Virus record (IMG/VR): IMGVR_UViG_3300031758_000058
Span: 1 to 64,000 of that record
Length of the DNA stretch: 64,000 nucleotides
Direction: 5' to 3' (one strand)
Origin: a virus
A program made the translations under genes and the position numbers. Positions 1 through 6,659 of the stretch are shown piece by piece; the first letter of the stretch is position 1; each line of letters begins with the position of its first letter. Below the pieces are notes generated by a model. That model saw only the letters and a list, made by a program, of their open reading frames with translations. It ran no database searches and had not been told where the DNA came from.

Positions 1-43
1 TCATAGTTCTACAAAGATAATACAATTTTTTAATTTACCAAAC

Positions 44-2425
44 TTATTGTGAAACTTTGGAAATGTTGTCAGTTTTTGTAATCTTGATAATGTTATCAGA
101 CCAGTTCGAAATCATAGGGTTGTGAGTAATTACAAGTATGTTTTCAAAGTATTCTTTAATCTTAATAAAGAACTCATAAACCATTTCTAAGTTGTCGTTA
201 GAAATCTTACCAAATACCTCATCAAATACTGTAATGTTTGGTTTAGGTAAAGAACATACTTTAGCCATCACCGCTCTCAATGCCAGTGACGCAATTGTCT
301 TTTCATATCCTGAACCTGAAGTCATTAACTTTTCAATTTGAGTATTATTGTCTATCATCCAAAATTCAACCTCATTCTTTTCACTAATACGAATTTCCAA
401 TCTGAAGTAACAAGAGTCCTGCAATAATCGTTGAAGTTCAGAGTTAATCAAAGGCATCATACTCTTCATAATTCTTTTTGAAATACCGTTCTTACCAAAC
501 AACTCTAAATAAACTTTATACTTAACTTCTTTTTGTTGTTCTTCGGAAATCTTAATGATTAAGTTGTTGTTAGAATTAATCTTTTCAAGGTTATTAGTTA
601 TCTTAAATCTTGTATTAGAAACCTCTTGTTGGACAAGTTGTTCCTCTCGTTTTAATTCTTCTAATCTTAGATTTGCCTTAATAATTTGACTTTCAATCTG
701 TTCGTTAGATTTAATAACATCTTGTAGCTCATCATACCTTTTTAACTTGTCTAACAAACTTTCTTTCTTTAATTCAAAGTTTTCAATAGTCGCTTGGTAT
801 TTTTCGTATACAAGTTTGTTTCTTTCATACTCATCAAAGTCCTTTTTAAGTTTAACAAATCCTTGTTCTTTGTCCGATAATTCTTGCATTAACCCCTCAA
901 TTTGGGTTTTTTTCCCGATAAGTCCGTCAAGTTCAGCAATTCTTGATTGGGTAATTGCGGCGTTCATAAGTTCAATACCACAGTGTTCACACTTGATACC
1001 ACCACTTACCGAACTCTTTAACTTTTGAATGGATGATATGTTGGTATCTAACTCAACCTTTTGCTTATAGGTTTTCTGATACTCTTCCTTAACCTTATCA
1101 TGTTCATTCTCATAATAAAACTCCGAAGGTTCAACAATCTTAACACCATCTCTTAACTGAACGTTTTGTTTGATTTGATGTTCAAAGTTTTCAACTTCTT
1201 TCTTTGTATTGTCAGGATTAAGTAATGAAATTTCTCTATCAACAACAACCTTTGATTTCAAAAGATTATCACGATATTCTTGTCCTTTAACAATCCTACC
1301 CTTAACATCTTCAATCTTAACTTCACTTTCTATAATGTTCTTTTCAAACTCTTGGTTTTTAACCAATAGTTCTTCGTTCTCATTCTTCAATGTTTCAGTA
1401 TTGTAAATGTTTGAAATCATTGACTTGGAAAACTCTGAATAGATTTCTTTACCAGTCTCTTCTTTTCTTTTAAGAAAATCTAATCCTAAAAATCTTGATA
1501 GGACTTGTCCACGAGCCGTTGGTTTTGCCTCCAACAAGTCCTCAAGGTTAGTACCAGTAGTTAATATCGTCATCAAGAAGTCCTCATAACTTCCAATGGA
1601 TGTCTTAATGAACTTTTCAGTTTCACGTCGTTGTTCACCTGTAAATTTAACCAATGAACCATCGGGAAACTTCTTAAAAAAATCTAATTCTGTTTTAACA
1701 TTCCATTCACCTGACTTAGATTTCTTACGTTCAAGTTCACGAACAATAATATAATCTTCACCATCAATCACAATTTCACCTCGAACAGATACTTTATCTT
1801 TGTCAGAATATCTGTTGAATATTTCTTCAGCTTTGTTTGTTTTTGTTGTTGTATTGAAAAACAAGAACATTAACAAATCCACAGACAACACAGTTTTACC
1901 TCCAAAGTTAGGTGGGTCTGATTCAATCACAGTAATCCCACCCAACTTTTCGAAGTTTATATGTTGGTTTTCACCATAAGATAGAAAGTTAGAAAACTCA
2001 ATCTTCTTGATATACCACTTTTTAAATGAAGCAATCTCATCTTGTTCGGCAATCATCTTATTGTTTACCGCCGAGTCAATCTTCAGTATATCTTCGTAAA
2101 GGTTTTCTTGAGATTTAGATTGAAGGATGGACTTAATCAAATCGTGTTGATAGTTCTCGTCCATAATGTTGATAGTTACATCAACATTGTCTTGTACCTC
2201 TTCTGTTTTCTTTAACTTGGTAATAACATTTACGCTTGTAGTTGAATACTTTTTTTGAAAGTATGCTTTCACACTTTTTAACTTTTCTTGTGTAAAATTC
2301 TCTGGTGTGTCTTCCCATACTACTTGTACGTAAGGATTCTCAAGTTTTGAAAAATCTAAATCTTTTATCATTCTAACTTTTGTGAAATTAATTTGCGGGC
2401 TGAACAGGTCCATTTGTTTCTTCAC
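44..2425 (-). CDS. 46: Recombination endonuclease large subunit, gp46/SbcC/Rad50-like ATPase
   Basis: ABC-type SMC-like ATPase expected to pair with the gp47-like nuclease encoded at 3362-4141 for DNA-end resection in recombination-dependent replication. Visible motifs: a P-loop variant SDPPNFGGKT (about 169-178), a long coiled coil either side of a CEHC zinc hook (about 476-479), the ABC signature TSGSGYEKT (about 700), Walker B with VFDEVFG (about 735) and a late VITHNP H-loop (about 767). At 793 residues it is longer than T4 gp46 because about 135 residues precede the canonical KKIEFSNFLSYG start of the family. That extension has no motif I recognise. The ORF overlaps the upstream 60-residue gene by 38 bases; an internal ATG (MDLFSPQ, at 2413) would shorten the overlap. 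A following minus-strand ATG at 2-4 suggests that the operon continues beyond the window. The family call is firm; the start is less certain. Confidence 0.93.
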   Translation of the reverse strand: MKKQMDLFSPQINFTKVRMIKDLDFSKLENPYVQVVWEDTPENFTQEKLKSVKAYFQKKYSTTSVNVITKLKKTEEVQDNVDVTINIMDENYQHDLIKSILQSKSQENLYEDILKIDSAVNNKMIAEQDEIASFKKWYIKKIEFSNFLSYGENQHINFEKLGGITVIESDPPNFGGKTVLSVDLLMFLFFNTTTKTNKAEEIFNRYSDKDKVSVRGEIVIDGEDYIIVRELERKKSKSGEWNVKTELDFFKKFPDGSLVKFTGEQRRETEKFIKTSIGSYEDFLMTILTTGTNLEDLLEAKPTARGQVLSRFLGLDFLKRKEETGKEIYSEFSKSMISNIYNTETLKNENEELLVKNQEFEKNIIESEVKIEDVKGRIVKGQEYRDNLLKSKVVVDREISLLNPDNTKKEVENFEHQIKQNVQLRDGVKIVEPSEFYYENEHDKVKEEYQKTYKQKVELDTNISSIQKLKSSVSGGIKCEHCGIELMNAAITQSRIAELDGLIGKKTQIEGLMQELSDKEQGFVKLKKDFDEYERNKLVYEKYQATIENFELKKESLLDKLKRYDELQDVIKSNEQIESQIIKANLRLEELKREEQLVQQEVSNTRFKITNNLEKINSNNNLIIKISEEQQKEVKYKVYLELFGKNGISKRIMKSMMPLINSELQRLLQDSCYFRLEIRISEKNEVEFWMIDNNTQIEKLMTSGSGYEKTIASLALRAVMAKVCSLPKPNITVFDEVFGKISNDNLEMVYEFFIKIKEYFENILVITHNPMISNWSDNIIKITKTDNISKVSQ

Positions 2426-2570
2426 CTTCTGTTTTTTCAGAAGCCGCTTGTCTCATTTTTTCAAACAATTCTGACATTGTTCTTTGATAGCGTCTTTCAG
2501 CATGGATGTTTCTTAATTTCCACGCAGCAACCTTCTGCTTGTGGTTTGGTCTTAATCTTGACTTTGGCAT
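2388..2570 (-). CDS. Small basic hypothetical protein (60 aa)
   Basis: A short, strongly basic N-terminal half (MPKSRLRPNHKQKVAAWKLR) is followed by an acidic, Pro-ending tail. There are no membrane segments, cysteines or recognised domain. It sits inside the recombination operon, 20 bases after the 116-residue membrane protein, and overlaps the gp46-like start. An A/T-rich upstream stretch (AAATAAATATATG on the coding strand) replaces a Shine-Dalgarno, as in most genes here. The charge suggests nucleic-acid binding or a small accessory protein, but no function can be assigned. It is treated as real because it fills the operon gap, has a good ATG and has a composition unlike a random frame. 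Confidence 0.6.
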   Translation of the reverse strand: MPKSRLRPNHKQKVAAWKLRNIHAERRYQRTMSELFEKMRQAASEKTEGEETNGPVQPAN

Positions 2571-2590
2571 ATATTTATTTGGTTTTTAAA

Positions 2591-2941
2591 TTAATCTATT
2601 TTAGCTGGTCGGTTTACTTCAAACCATTCGATGAAAGCGTTGATTGCCCATACCGCACCTGACGCGAATAATCCGTCAAAGAACCATGAAATGTATGGAC
2701 TTGTTCCGAAAAATTGATATGTAGGTGAGAATAAAACTGCTCCCACGAAAAATCCTACCCAAGTGGAACAACACATCATACAGGATAAAATACCTGAAAT
2801 AAAATTGAATGTGTCTGAAAAAATTAAATCGGAGTTTCCATAAGCTTTGATAAAATCTCTCATTCCTTTAAAGATGGTTCCATAAACCATAATTGTTGAA
2901 AACCCGTAGGCTAAAATCATAAATAATACTAACTGTGTCAT
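2591..2941 (-). CDS. Small integral membrane protein (116 aa)
   Basis: Hydrophobic protein with three or so likely membrane helices: residues about 2-24 (LVLFMILAYGFSTIMVYGTI), about 48-72 and about 84-105. The centre carries SCMMCCSTWVGFF, a Cys-rich helix start that recalls small DUF1360-type membrane proteins; this resemblance is from memory and weak. The ATG overlaps the stop of the coiled-coil gene upstream by 4 bases, so translation is probably coupled. A membrane protein inside a recombination/replication operon is unusual and might tether replication to the membrane or alter the host envelope, but nothing in the sequence decides this. Confidence 0.7.
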   Translation of the reverse strand: MTQLVLFMILAYGFSTIMVYGTIFKGMRDFIKAYGNSDLIFSDTFNFISGILSCMMCCSTWVGFFVGAVLFSPTYQFFGTSPYISWFFDGLFASGAVWAINAFIEWFEVNRPAKID

Positions 2942-3396
2942 ATTCTATTTGTTAAGTTTGAATTCTTCAGGTAGAAAGCATAAGAAGTTTTTGTCATATC
3001 TTCAAGCTCATTCACCTTTCTTGTTAATTCTTTTATTGTGTTATTTTTATCACTTAATTGTCTGTTTAGTTCAAAAAGGGTTTCCTGTAGTTTACCACAT
3101 TCTACTTCCTTTTTATCTTCCAATTTACCTTTAAGAATGTAAATTTCATTTTGTAGTTCTTCAATCTTTGAGTTATCCTCAACAACAACTTCCTTTTCAA
3201 ATTCTCTGTCAATTACATCAGGTAAGTTCCCTTGGTTAAGTAATCCATATTTTTCAATATAGTATCCTTTACGGAAACATAATTTAACAAAACCATTAGG
3301 GTCGGTTATTTCATTAATCTTACAGAACGAGTTAAAATCCTCAACATCCTGTTTAGATAACTCAATAGTTAACGAATTTTTCTGTTCCATTTTCAA
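2938..3396 (-). CDS. Coiled-coil hypothetical protein (152 aa)
   Basis: The first about 50 residues (SLTIELSKQDVEDFNSFCKI onward) look like a short strand followed by helices, reminiscent of ribbon-helix-helix-like segments. Residues about 75-135 form a heptad-rich coiled coil, alternating leucine/isoleucine with E, K, N and Q. No catalytic motif is seen. The ORF overlaps the end of the gp47-like gene by 35 bases; an in-frame ATG two codons in (MEQKN, 3390) is an equally good start. It is downstream of gp47 and upstream of a membrane protein gene. It may be an oligomeric adaptor or DNA-binding protein; the function is unknown. Confidence 0.65.
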   Translation of the reverse strand: MKMEQKNSLTIELSKQDVEDFNSFCKINEITDPNGFVKLCFRKGYYIEKYGLLNQGNLPDVIDREFEKEVVVEDNSKIEELQNEIYILKGKLEDKKEVECGKLQETLFELNRQLSDKNNTIKELTRKVNELEDMTKTSYAFYLKNSNLTNRI

Positions 3397-4141
3397 TATC
3401 TTCGTATGAGTTTATTCTAAATGATATGAAAGGTTTTGGGTTGAATAAATCAACTGTCGTGTATTCATCCTTTTCAACATCGTAAATTCCATATCCGTGT
3501 TTGGTTACCGTTTCACCATAGTTCTGTCCAATGGTTGAACCAATCATATAAGCCTTCTTACCACCAGGTATATCAAAGATTTGTCTCTTGTGAATATCAC
3601 CACATAATACCAAGTCACATCCATCAAACTTTGATGTTTCAAACCCATCCTCAAACTTAAATCCTAAGTTGGTTGTAAGTCCCTGAACTGGCCCGTGAAA
3701 TAATCCAATCTTAACTCTATCAGTTTTTTCAATTGTAGGTGGGATGTTATGGTCCATAAGTGAATACACACACCAATCAATGTTATCATCCTGATACACA
3801 CCTCTGTTCTTGTAGTAAACCACCATATCATTTTTAAGTGAATCAACCACAGGTGTTAGAGCGTCCAATCGTTCCATATTGTTTTCAAGGAAGTCGTGGT
3901 TACCAGGTATTAAGATTGTTTTAGCAATCTTTGAACACTCGGTCAATACCCACGCGATGAACTCAACAAGTTCAGGTGTCATTTGGTTCTTACTATGAAC
4001 CAAGTCACCAGTGAATACAATTCTATCAGGAGCAATATCTTTCCATTGTTTAAACGCCTCTTCTAAAATTGACTTATACAATTGGTGGTCTTTGAACAAC
4101 CTAATGTGTAAATCAGAAAAATGAACTAATTTTTTTATCAT
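3362..4141 (-). CDS. 47: Recombination nuclease subunit, gp47/SbcD/Mre11-like metallophosphoesterase
   Basis: Calcineurin-like phosphoesterase expected to act with the gp46-like ATPase as the Mn-dependent nuclease that processes DNA ends. All metal-site motifs are visible: DLH at 10-12, GD at 45-46 (IVFTGDLVHS), GNHD at 80-83, FHG near 148-150 and GDIH at 181-184. At 259 residues it is shorter than T4 gp47 (339), mainly at the C-terminal capping region. The ATG overlaps the stop of the zinc-ribbon gene upstream (ATGA-type, 4 bases). Two small genes and the membrane-protein gene separate it from gp46, whereas the pair are closer together in T4. The assignment is firm. Confidence 0.95.
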   Translation of the reverse strand: MIKKLVHFSDLHIRLFKDHQLYKSILEEAFKQWKDIAPDRIVFTGDLVHSKNQMTPELVEFIAWVLTECSKIAKTILIPGNHDFLENNMERLDALTPVVDSLKNDMVVYYKNRGVYQDDNIDWCVYSLMDHNIPPTIEKTDRVKIGLFHGPVQGLTTNLGFKFEDGFETSKFDGCDLVLCGDIHKRQIFDIPGGKKAYMIGSTIGQNYGETVTKHGYGIYDVEKDEYTTVDLFNPKPFISFRINSYEDIENGTEKFVNY

Positions 4142-4371
4142 AGTTCTAATTTCGGAGATTCAATATGAAATGGGTTTAACTCTTCATTTACATTACCACA
4201 AGCTAAACAAGCGTATGTTGGAAATGGTACAACGGTATCATCAGGTGAGCCAGTTAGTAACTTTGGTACACGTTTTAGGTAAGTGACTTCTTTAAACTCG
4301 TTATGACCACATTTGTCACAAACGATGAAATCCATTTCTCGTAAATTAATTCTTGGTTTTTCTAGTTCCAT
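4138..4371 (-). CDS. Zinc-ribbon protein (77 aa)
   Basis: Two CxxC knuckles, CDKC (18-21) and CLAC (55-58), separated by a 33-residue basic/hydrophobic loop form a typical zinc ribbon. Such small ribbons in phage replication operons often bind nucleic acid or partner proteins, but the family is not specific enough for a named role. It overlaps the gp47-like gene by 4 bases and is separated from the 65-residue gene upstream by a single base, so it is probably translated from the same transcript, which may start at the promoter-like sequence at 4579-4607. Confidence 0.7.
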   Translation of the reverse strand: MELEKPRINLREMDFIVCDKCGHNEFKEVTYLKRVPKLLTGSPDDTVVPFPTYACLACGNVNEELNPFHIESPKLEL

Positions 4372-4372
4372 A

Positions 4373-4570
4373 TTATTCTTCTATAAACATTATTGTATTA
4401 TTAATCGGTACTCTAAGTACTGGTTTAGATTTCTCATCAATTTTAATCATTACTTCGTAGTAACCTTCCCTTACTTGTACGGTTGACACATTAAGATAGT
4501 TATTACTCGTTTGATTTCCAAAATCAACAAACGCTGTTTTGTCTGTTGTGTTAAATGTTAGTTTTATCAT
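4373..4570 (-). CDS. Small hypothetical protein (65 aa), first gene after a promoter-like sequence
   Basis: Short protein of alternating polar and hydrophobic residues, probably all beta (IKLTFNTTDKTAFVDFG; YYEVMIKIDEKSKPVLRVPI). No cysteines or membrane segments, and no recognised family. It lies 33 bases downstream of the nuclease gene. That gap contains TTGACA-N17-TATATT ending 8 nt before the ATG, so this gene may head the transcript that carries the zinc ribbon, gp47, gp46 and the small genes between them. Confidence 0.6.
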   Translation of the reverse strand: MIKLTFNTTDKTAFVDFGNQTSNNYLNVSTVQVREGYYEVMIKIDEKSKPVLRVPINNTIMFIEE

Positions 4571-4607
4571 AGTTGTTAAATATATAACTTTTTAGTGGGA
4601 TTGTCAA
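4571..4607 (-). promoter_or_regulatory. Sigma70-like promoter before the gp47/gp46 segment
   Basis: On the minus strand there is a perfect -35 TTGACA (4602-4607, overlapping the stop codon of the nuclease gene), a 17-nt spacer and TATATT (4579-4584). The ATG of the 65-residue gene follows after only 8 nt, so a start 7 nt after the -10 would give a nearly leaderless transcript. Called by eye only. Confidence 0.5.
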
Positions 4608-5458
4608 TTCAGATAGTCCTTTACATTCATAGTCATCACAGTATCTATCACATCTTGTGGTACTCTAAACTCTTTGAACTCTGAATCCTCTTGCAATAAT
4701 ACGACAATACATCCATATAATTTCATGTTTTCGTATTTTGTTCCTTCCAACATTTTTAAGATTAACTTACCGTATAAAGGTAGTTGAACATAATAGTGCC
4801 CAAGAGCCGTATTTGGTAGGTTTTGGAATGGTTTATACATAGGTTTTGTAAAGTTATTACTTTCAAAGTTTTTAGGTTTGTTTGTCTTCCAGTCAGTTAT
4901 CAATAACCCAAACCCGTCTTTCTTCTTATTTATCACTAACCAAACCTTATCGGGTTGTCCTGTATATCCTAATTCAGGATGACCCAAAACAATCTCCGTA
5001 TCCAACAAAACAACTTCACGTTCTTTCATTAGTTTTAGAAATTTGGAACCTGCAGTAATCATACTATCACCCTTTAGAATCTGTGTAACATCACAATCAA
5101 AAATTGGTTGACGAACTTCTTTATAACTTCCACTACTTTCAATCAACTTCTTCTCCAAAAAGAAGTGAACCCTACTACCCATATTGGTAGAATAATCACC
5201 AGCGGCCGCCCATTCCTCAATCAGTTGTTGTTTAATTACAGGGTCACCTTTTGATTTCTTTTCCGCAGCTTCGTCAGTTGGGAACTCAGGGTAGAACTTC
5301 TTTAACACCTTTGATACTGATGGGAAATTGTTTTTAACAACACCATCAACATCTTTCATAAAATACGTGTGGGTATCCTCAATAAAGGTTAACTCCAACT
5401 CTTTTCTTTTGTTCTCTAAAATTTCTCGTAATTCTAAAGCAATTTCTTTTAATTCCAT
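4604..5458 (-). CDS. PD-(D/E)XK nuclease, RecB/Cas4-like (284 aa)
   Basis: RecB-family exonuclease fold. Visible: GSRVHFFLE (G94, H98, E102; the GxxxHxxLE signature), an acidic E155, GQPDKVW (D170), TDWKT (D189, K191) and a late YYVQLPLYG (Q225, Y229), matching the H-E-D-DxK-QxxxY pattern of RecB/AddB/Cas4-type nucleases. It has no FeS cysteine set, so it is not a Cas4. It lies one base after the primase stop in the replication operon, which suggests a role in DNA processing during replication, recombination or host DNA breakdown. Nuclease class is firm; substrate unknown. Confidence 0.85.
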   Translation of the reverse strand: MELKEIALELREILENKRKELELTFIEDTHTYFMKDVDGVVKNNFPSVSKVLKKFYPEFPTDEAAEKKSKGDPVIKQQLIEEWAAAGDYSTNMGSRVHFFLEKKLIESSGSYKEVRQPIFDCDVTQILKGDSMITAGSKFLKLMKEREVVLLDTEIVLGHPELGYTGQPDKVWLVINKKKDGFGLLITDWKTNKPKNFESNNFTKPMYKPFQNLPNTALGHYYVQLPLYGKLILKMLEGTKYENMKLYGCIVVLLQEDSEFKEFRVPQDVIDTVMTMNVKDYLN

Positions 5459-5459
5459 T

Positions 5460-6356
5460 TTAATAACTCATTTCATAAAAATAATCATCTATCTTACCTT
5501 TCAAATCTGCAATGTCAGAATCTTTTGGTAATTTTAGAATCTTCACTCTCCCTCTTAACTTCCCTCCATTTAGTTGGTTATAAAGTTTTTGAGCGTCTTT
5601 CCAAGCATCAGCGTCCAAACATATAATAACATCGGACTTAGCTTTGGTATATATTGTTTCAAATAATAAATCGGATAGCACCTTACCTAATAGAACAACA
5701 GGGTTAGGTGTAAAGTACCCATCTATGGCGCCTTCACAGATATAAATAGGTTTCTCCCAATCAATTAGTTTCTCATTGAATATAATTGTTTCCTTTGGGT
5801 ATTCAGGGTTTTTATATTTGTTCTTTGTCTTAAACCAAGCTCTTGAAATAAAGTAATTAATCTCTCCGTCTAATCCATATGACGGCATAATAATTCGTCC
5901 ACCATATTCACCTTCAGTTGCAAAACCAATGTTAAACTTTTCAATCATCTCATCAGTAATACCACGTGTCTTAATATATTTTAAAACTTCTCTATGTGGA
6001 ATATGAAGTGGGTTAGCATCCTTAATAGAAATAAACTCTTTTGGTAACTTTAACTTTTTTAATTCAACATGTTTTGATTTGTGTTCTTCAGGTTTAAATA
6101 AATCGTAAGTTTTCTTTTGATTTTTTGTCCCAAATAAATCAATTAGTTTACCTAAAACACCATGTGTCCCGTTGAACTCAGAACAAGCCCAACATTTATA
6201 AACGTGTTCATTAATATTAATCTCAAGATTCCCCTTGTTTTTTCCATCATCACAATAAGGACAATTTACAGAAATCTGACCCTTTGAAGCATAATAATGT
6301 TTCTCTTTACCAAATAAGTCCCTTATAATTTCAAGTAAAATTTCGTCTTCGTCCAT
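5460..6356 (-). CDS. DNA primase, zinc-finger plus TOPRIM (DnaG/gp61-like)
   Basis: Predicted RNA-primer synthase. A CHC2-like zinc ribbon is present with CPYC (32-35) and CWAC (55-58), and a TOPRIM core follows with ICEGAIDG (Glu about 206) and CLDADAWKDA (about 245). At about 298 residues it lacks the helicase-binding and helicase domains of larger primases, as in T4 gp61. I chose the ATG at 6354-6356 (MDEDEILLEI). A longer TTG start at 6392 is possible, but its TTGACA is better read as a -35 box followed at 17 nt by TATTAT. It heads the minus-strand replication operon and is divergent from the plus-strand cassette. Confidence 0.9.
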   Translation of the reverse strand: MDEDEILLEIIRDLFGKEKHYYASKGQISVNCPYCDDGKNKGNLEININEHVYKCWACSEFNGTHGVLGKLIDLFGTKNQKKTYDLFKPEEHKSKHVELKKLKLPKEFISIKDANPLHIPHREVLKYIKTRGITDEMIEKFNIGFATEGEYGGRIIMPSYGLDGEINYFISRAWFKTKNKYKNPEYPKETIIFNEKLIDWEKPIYICEGAIDGYFTPNPVVLLGKVLSDLLFETIYTKAKSDVIICLDADAWKDAQKLYNQLNGGKLRGRVKILKLPKDSDIADLKGKIDDYFYEMSY

Positions 6357-6392
6357 TTTCTTAATAATAAGATAAAAACTTATTGTTGTCAA
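6357..6392 (-). promoter_or_regulatory. Sigma70-like promoter for the primase operon
   Basis: Minus strand: TTGACA (6387-6392), exactly 17 nt, TATTAT (6364-6369), then 7 nt to the ATG at 6354-6356. The match to the bacterial vegetative consensus is near perfect. The position implies a leaderless or very short-leader mRNA and argues against the longer TTG start of the primase. Confidence 0.55.
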
Positions 6393-6394
6393 AC

Positions 6395-6430
6395 TTCACA
6401 AAGTTTTAAACCCTTTTATATTTATATCAT
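6395..6430 (+). promoter_or_regulatory. Possible promoter for the plus-strand adhesin cassette
   Basis: Plus strand: TTCACA (6395-6400), 16 nt, TATATT (6417-6422), then 8 nt to the ATG at 6431. The -35 is weaker than in the two minus-strand promoters nearby, but the distance between -10 and ATG is the same. It shares a 74-bp divergent region with the primase promoter. Confidence 0.35.
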
Positions 6431-6655
6431 ATGCCAACAACAATTACACTAAGTAACGTTATTTCAGGAGCATCCCCCTTTGATGTTTATATATGTCTTT
6501 CAGGTGGTTCTCCTTGTTATTATATTACAAGTATTGATAGCGGCGATTTACCTTATGATTTTACAGTTCCTTCTCCAATAGAAAAATTTACTTACTATTG
6601 TATGAAGGTCGTTGATTCAGATGGGTGTATAATAACAGGTTGCACAAGTATATAA
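6431..6655 (+). CDS. Small cysteine-containing tail module protein (74 aa)
   Basis: Single-domain protein with the pattern [12 protein letters not shown], a central Cys, [20 protein letters not shown] and a final Cys. The same pattern makes up the 73-residue protein at 14088-14309 and the first about 75 residues of the Pro/Thr-linker adhesin at 45182-46186, so this is a reusable beta-sandwich-like module, probably structural or adhesive. It resembles one SprB/Ig-like repeat (GxPPf then DxxGC). It is 4 bases upstream of the 818-residue adhesin gene on the only plus-strand transcript of the window. The exact function is unknown. Confidence 0.7.
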   Translation: MPTTITLSNVISGASPFDVYICLSGGSPCYYITSIDSGDLPYDFTVPSPIEKFTYYCMKVVDSDGCIITGCTSI

Positions 6656-6659
6656 AAAA

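Noticed and set aside
6357-6392. Longer primase start at TTG
   Set aside because: The TTG is part of a consensus TTGACA -35 box with a correctly spaced -10, and the ATG at 6356 gives the normal zinc-finger distance.
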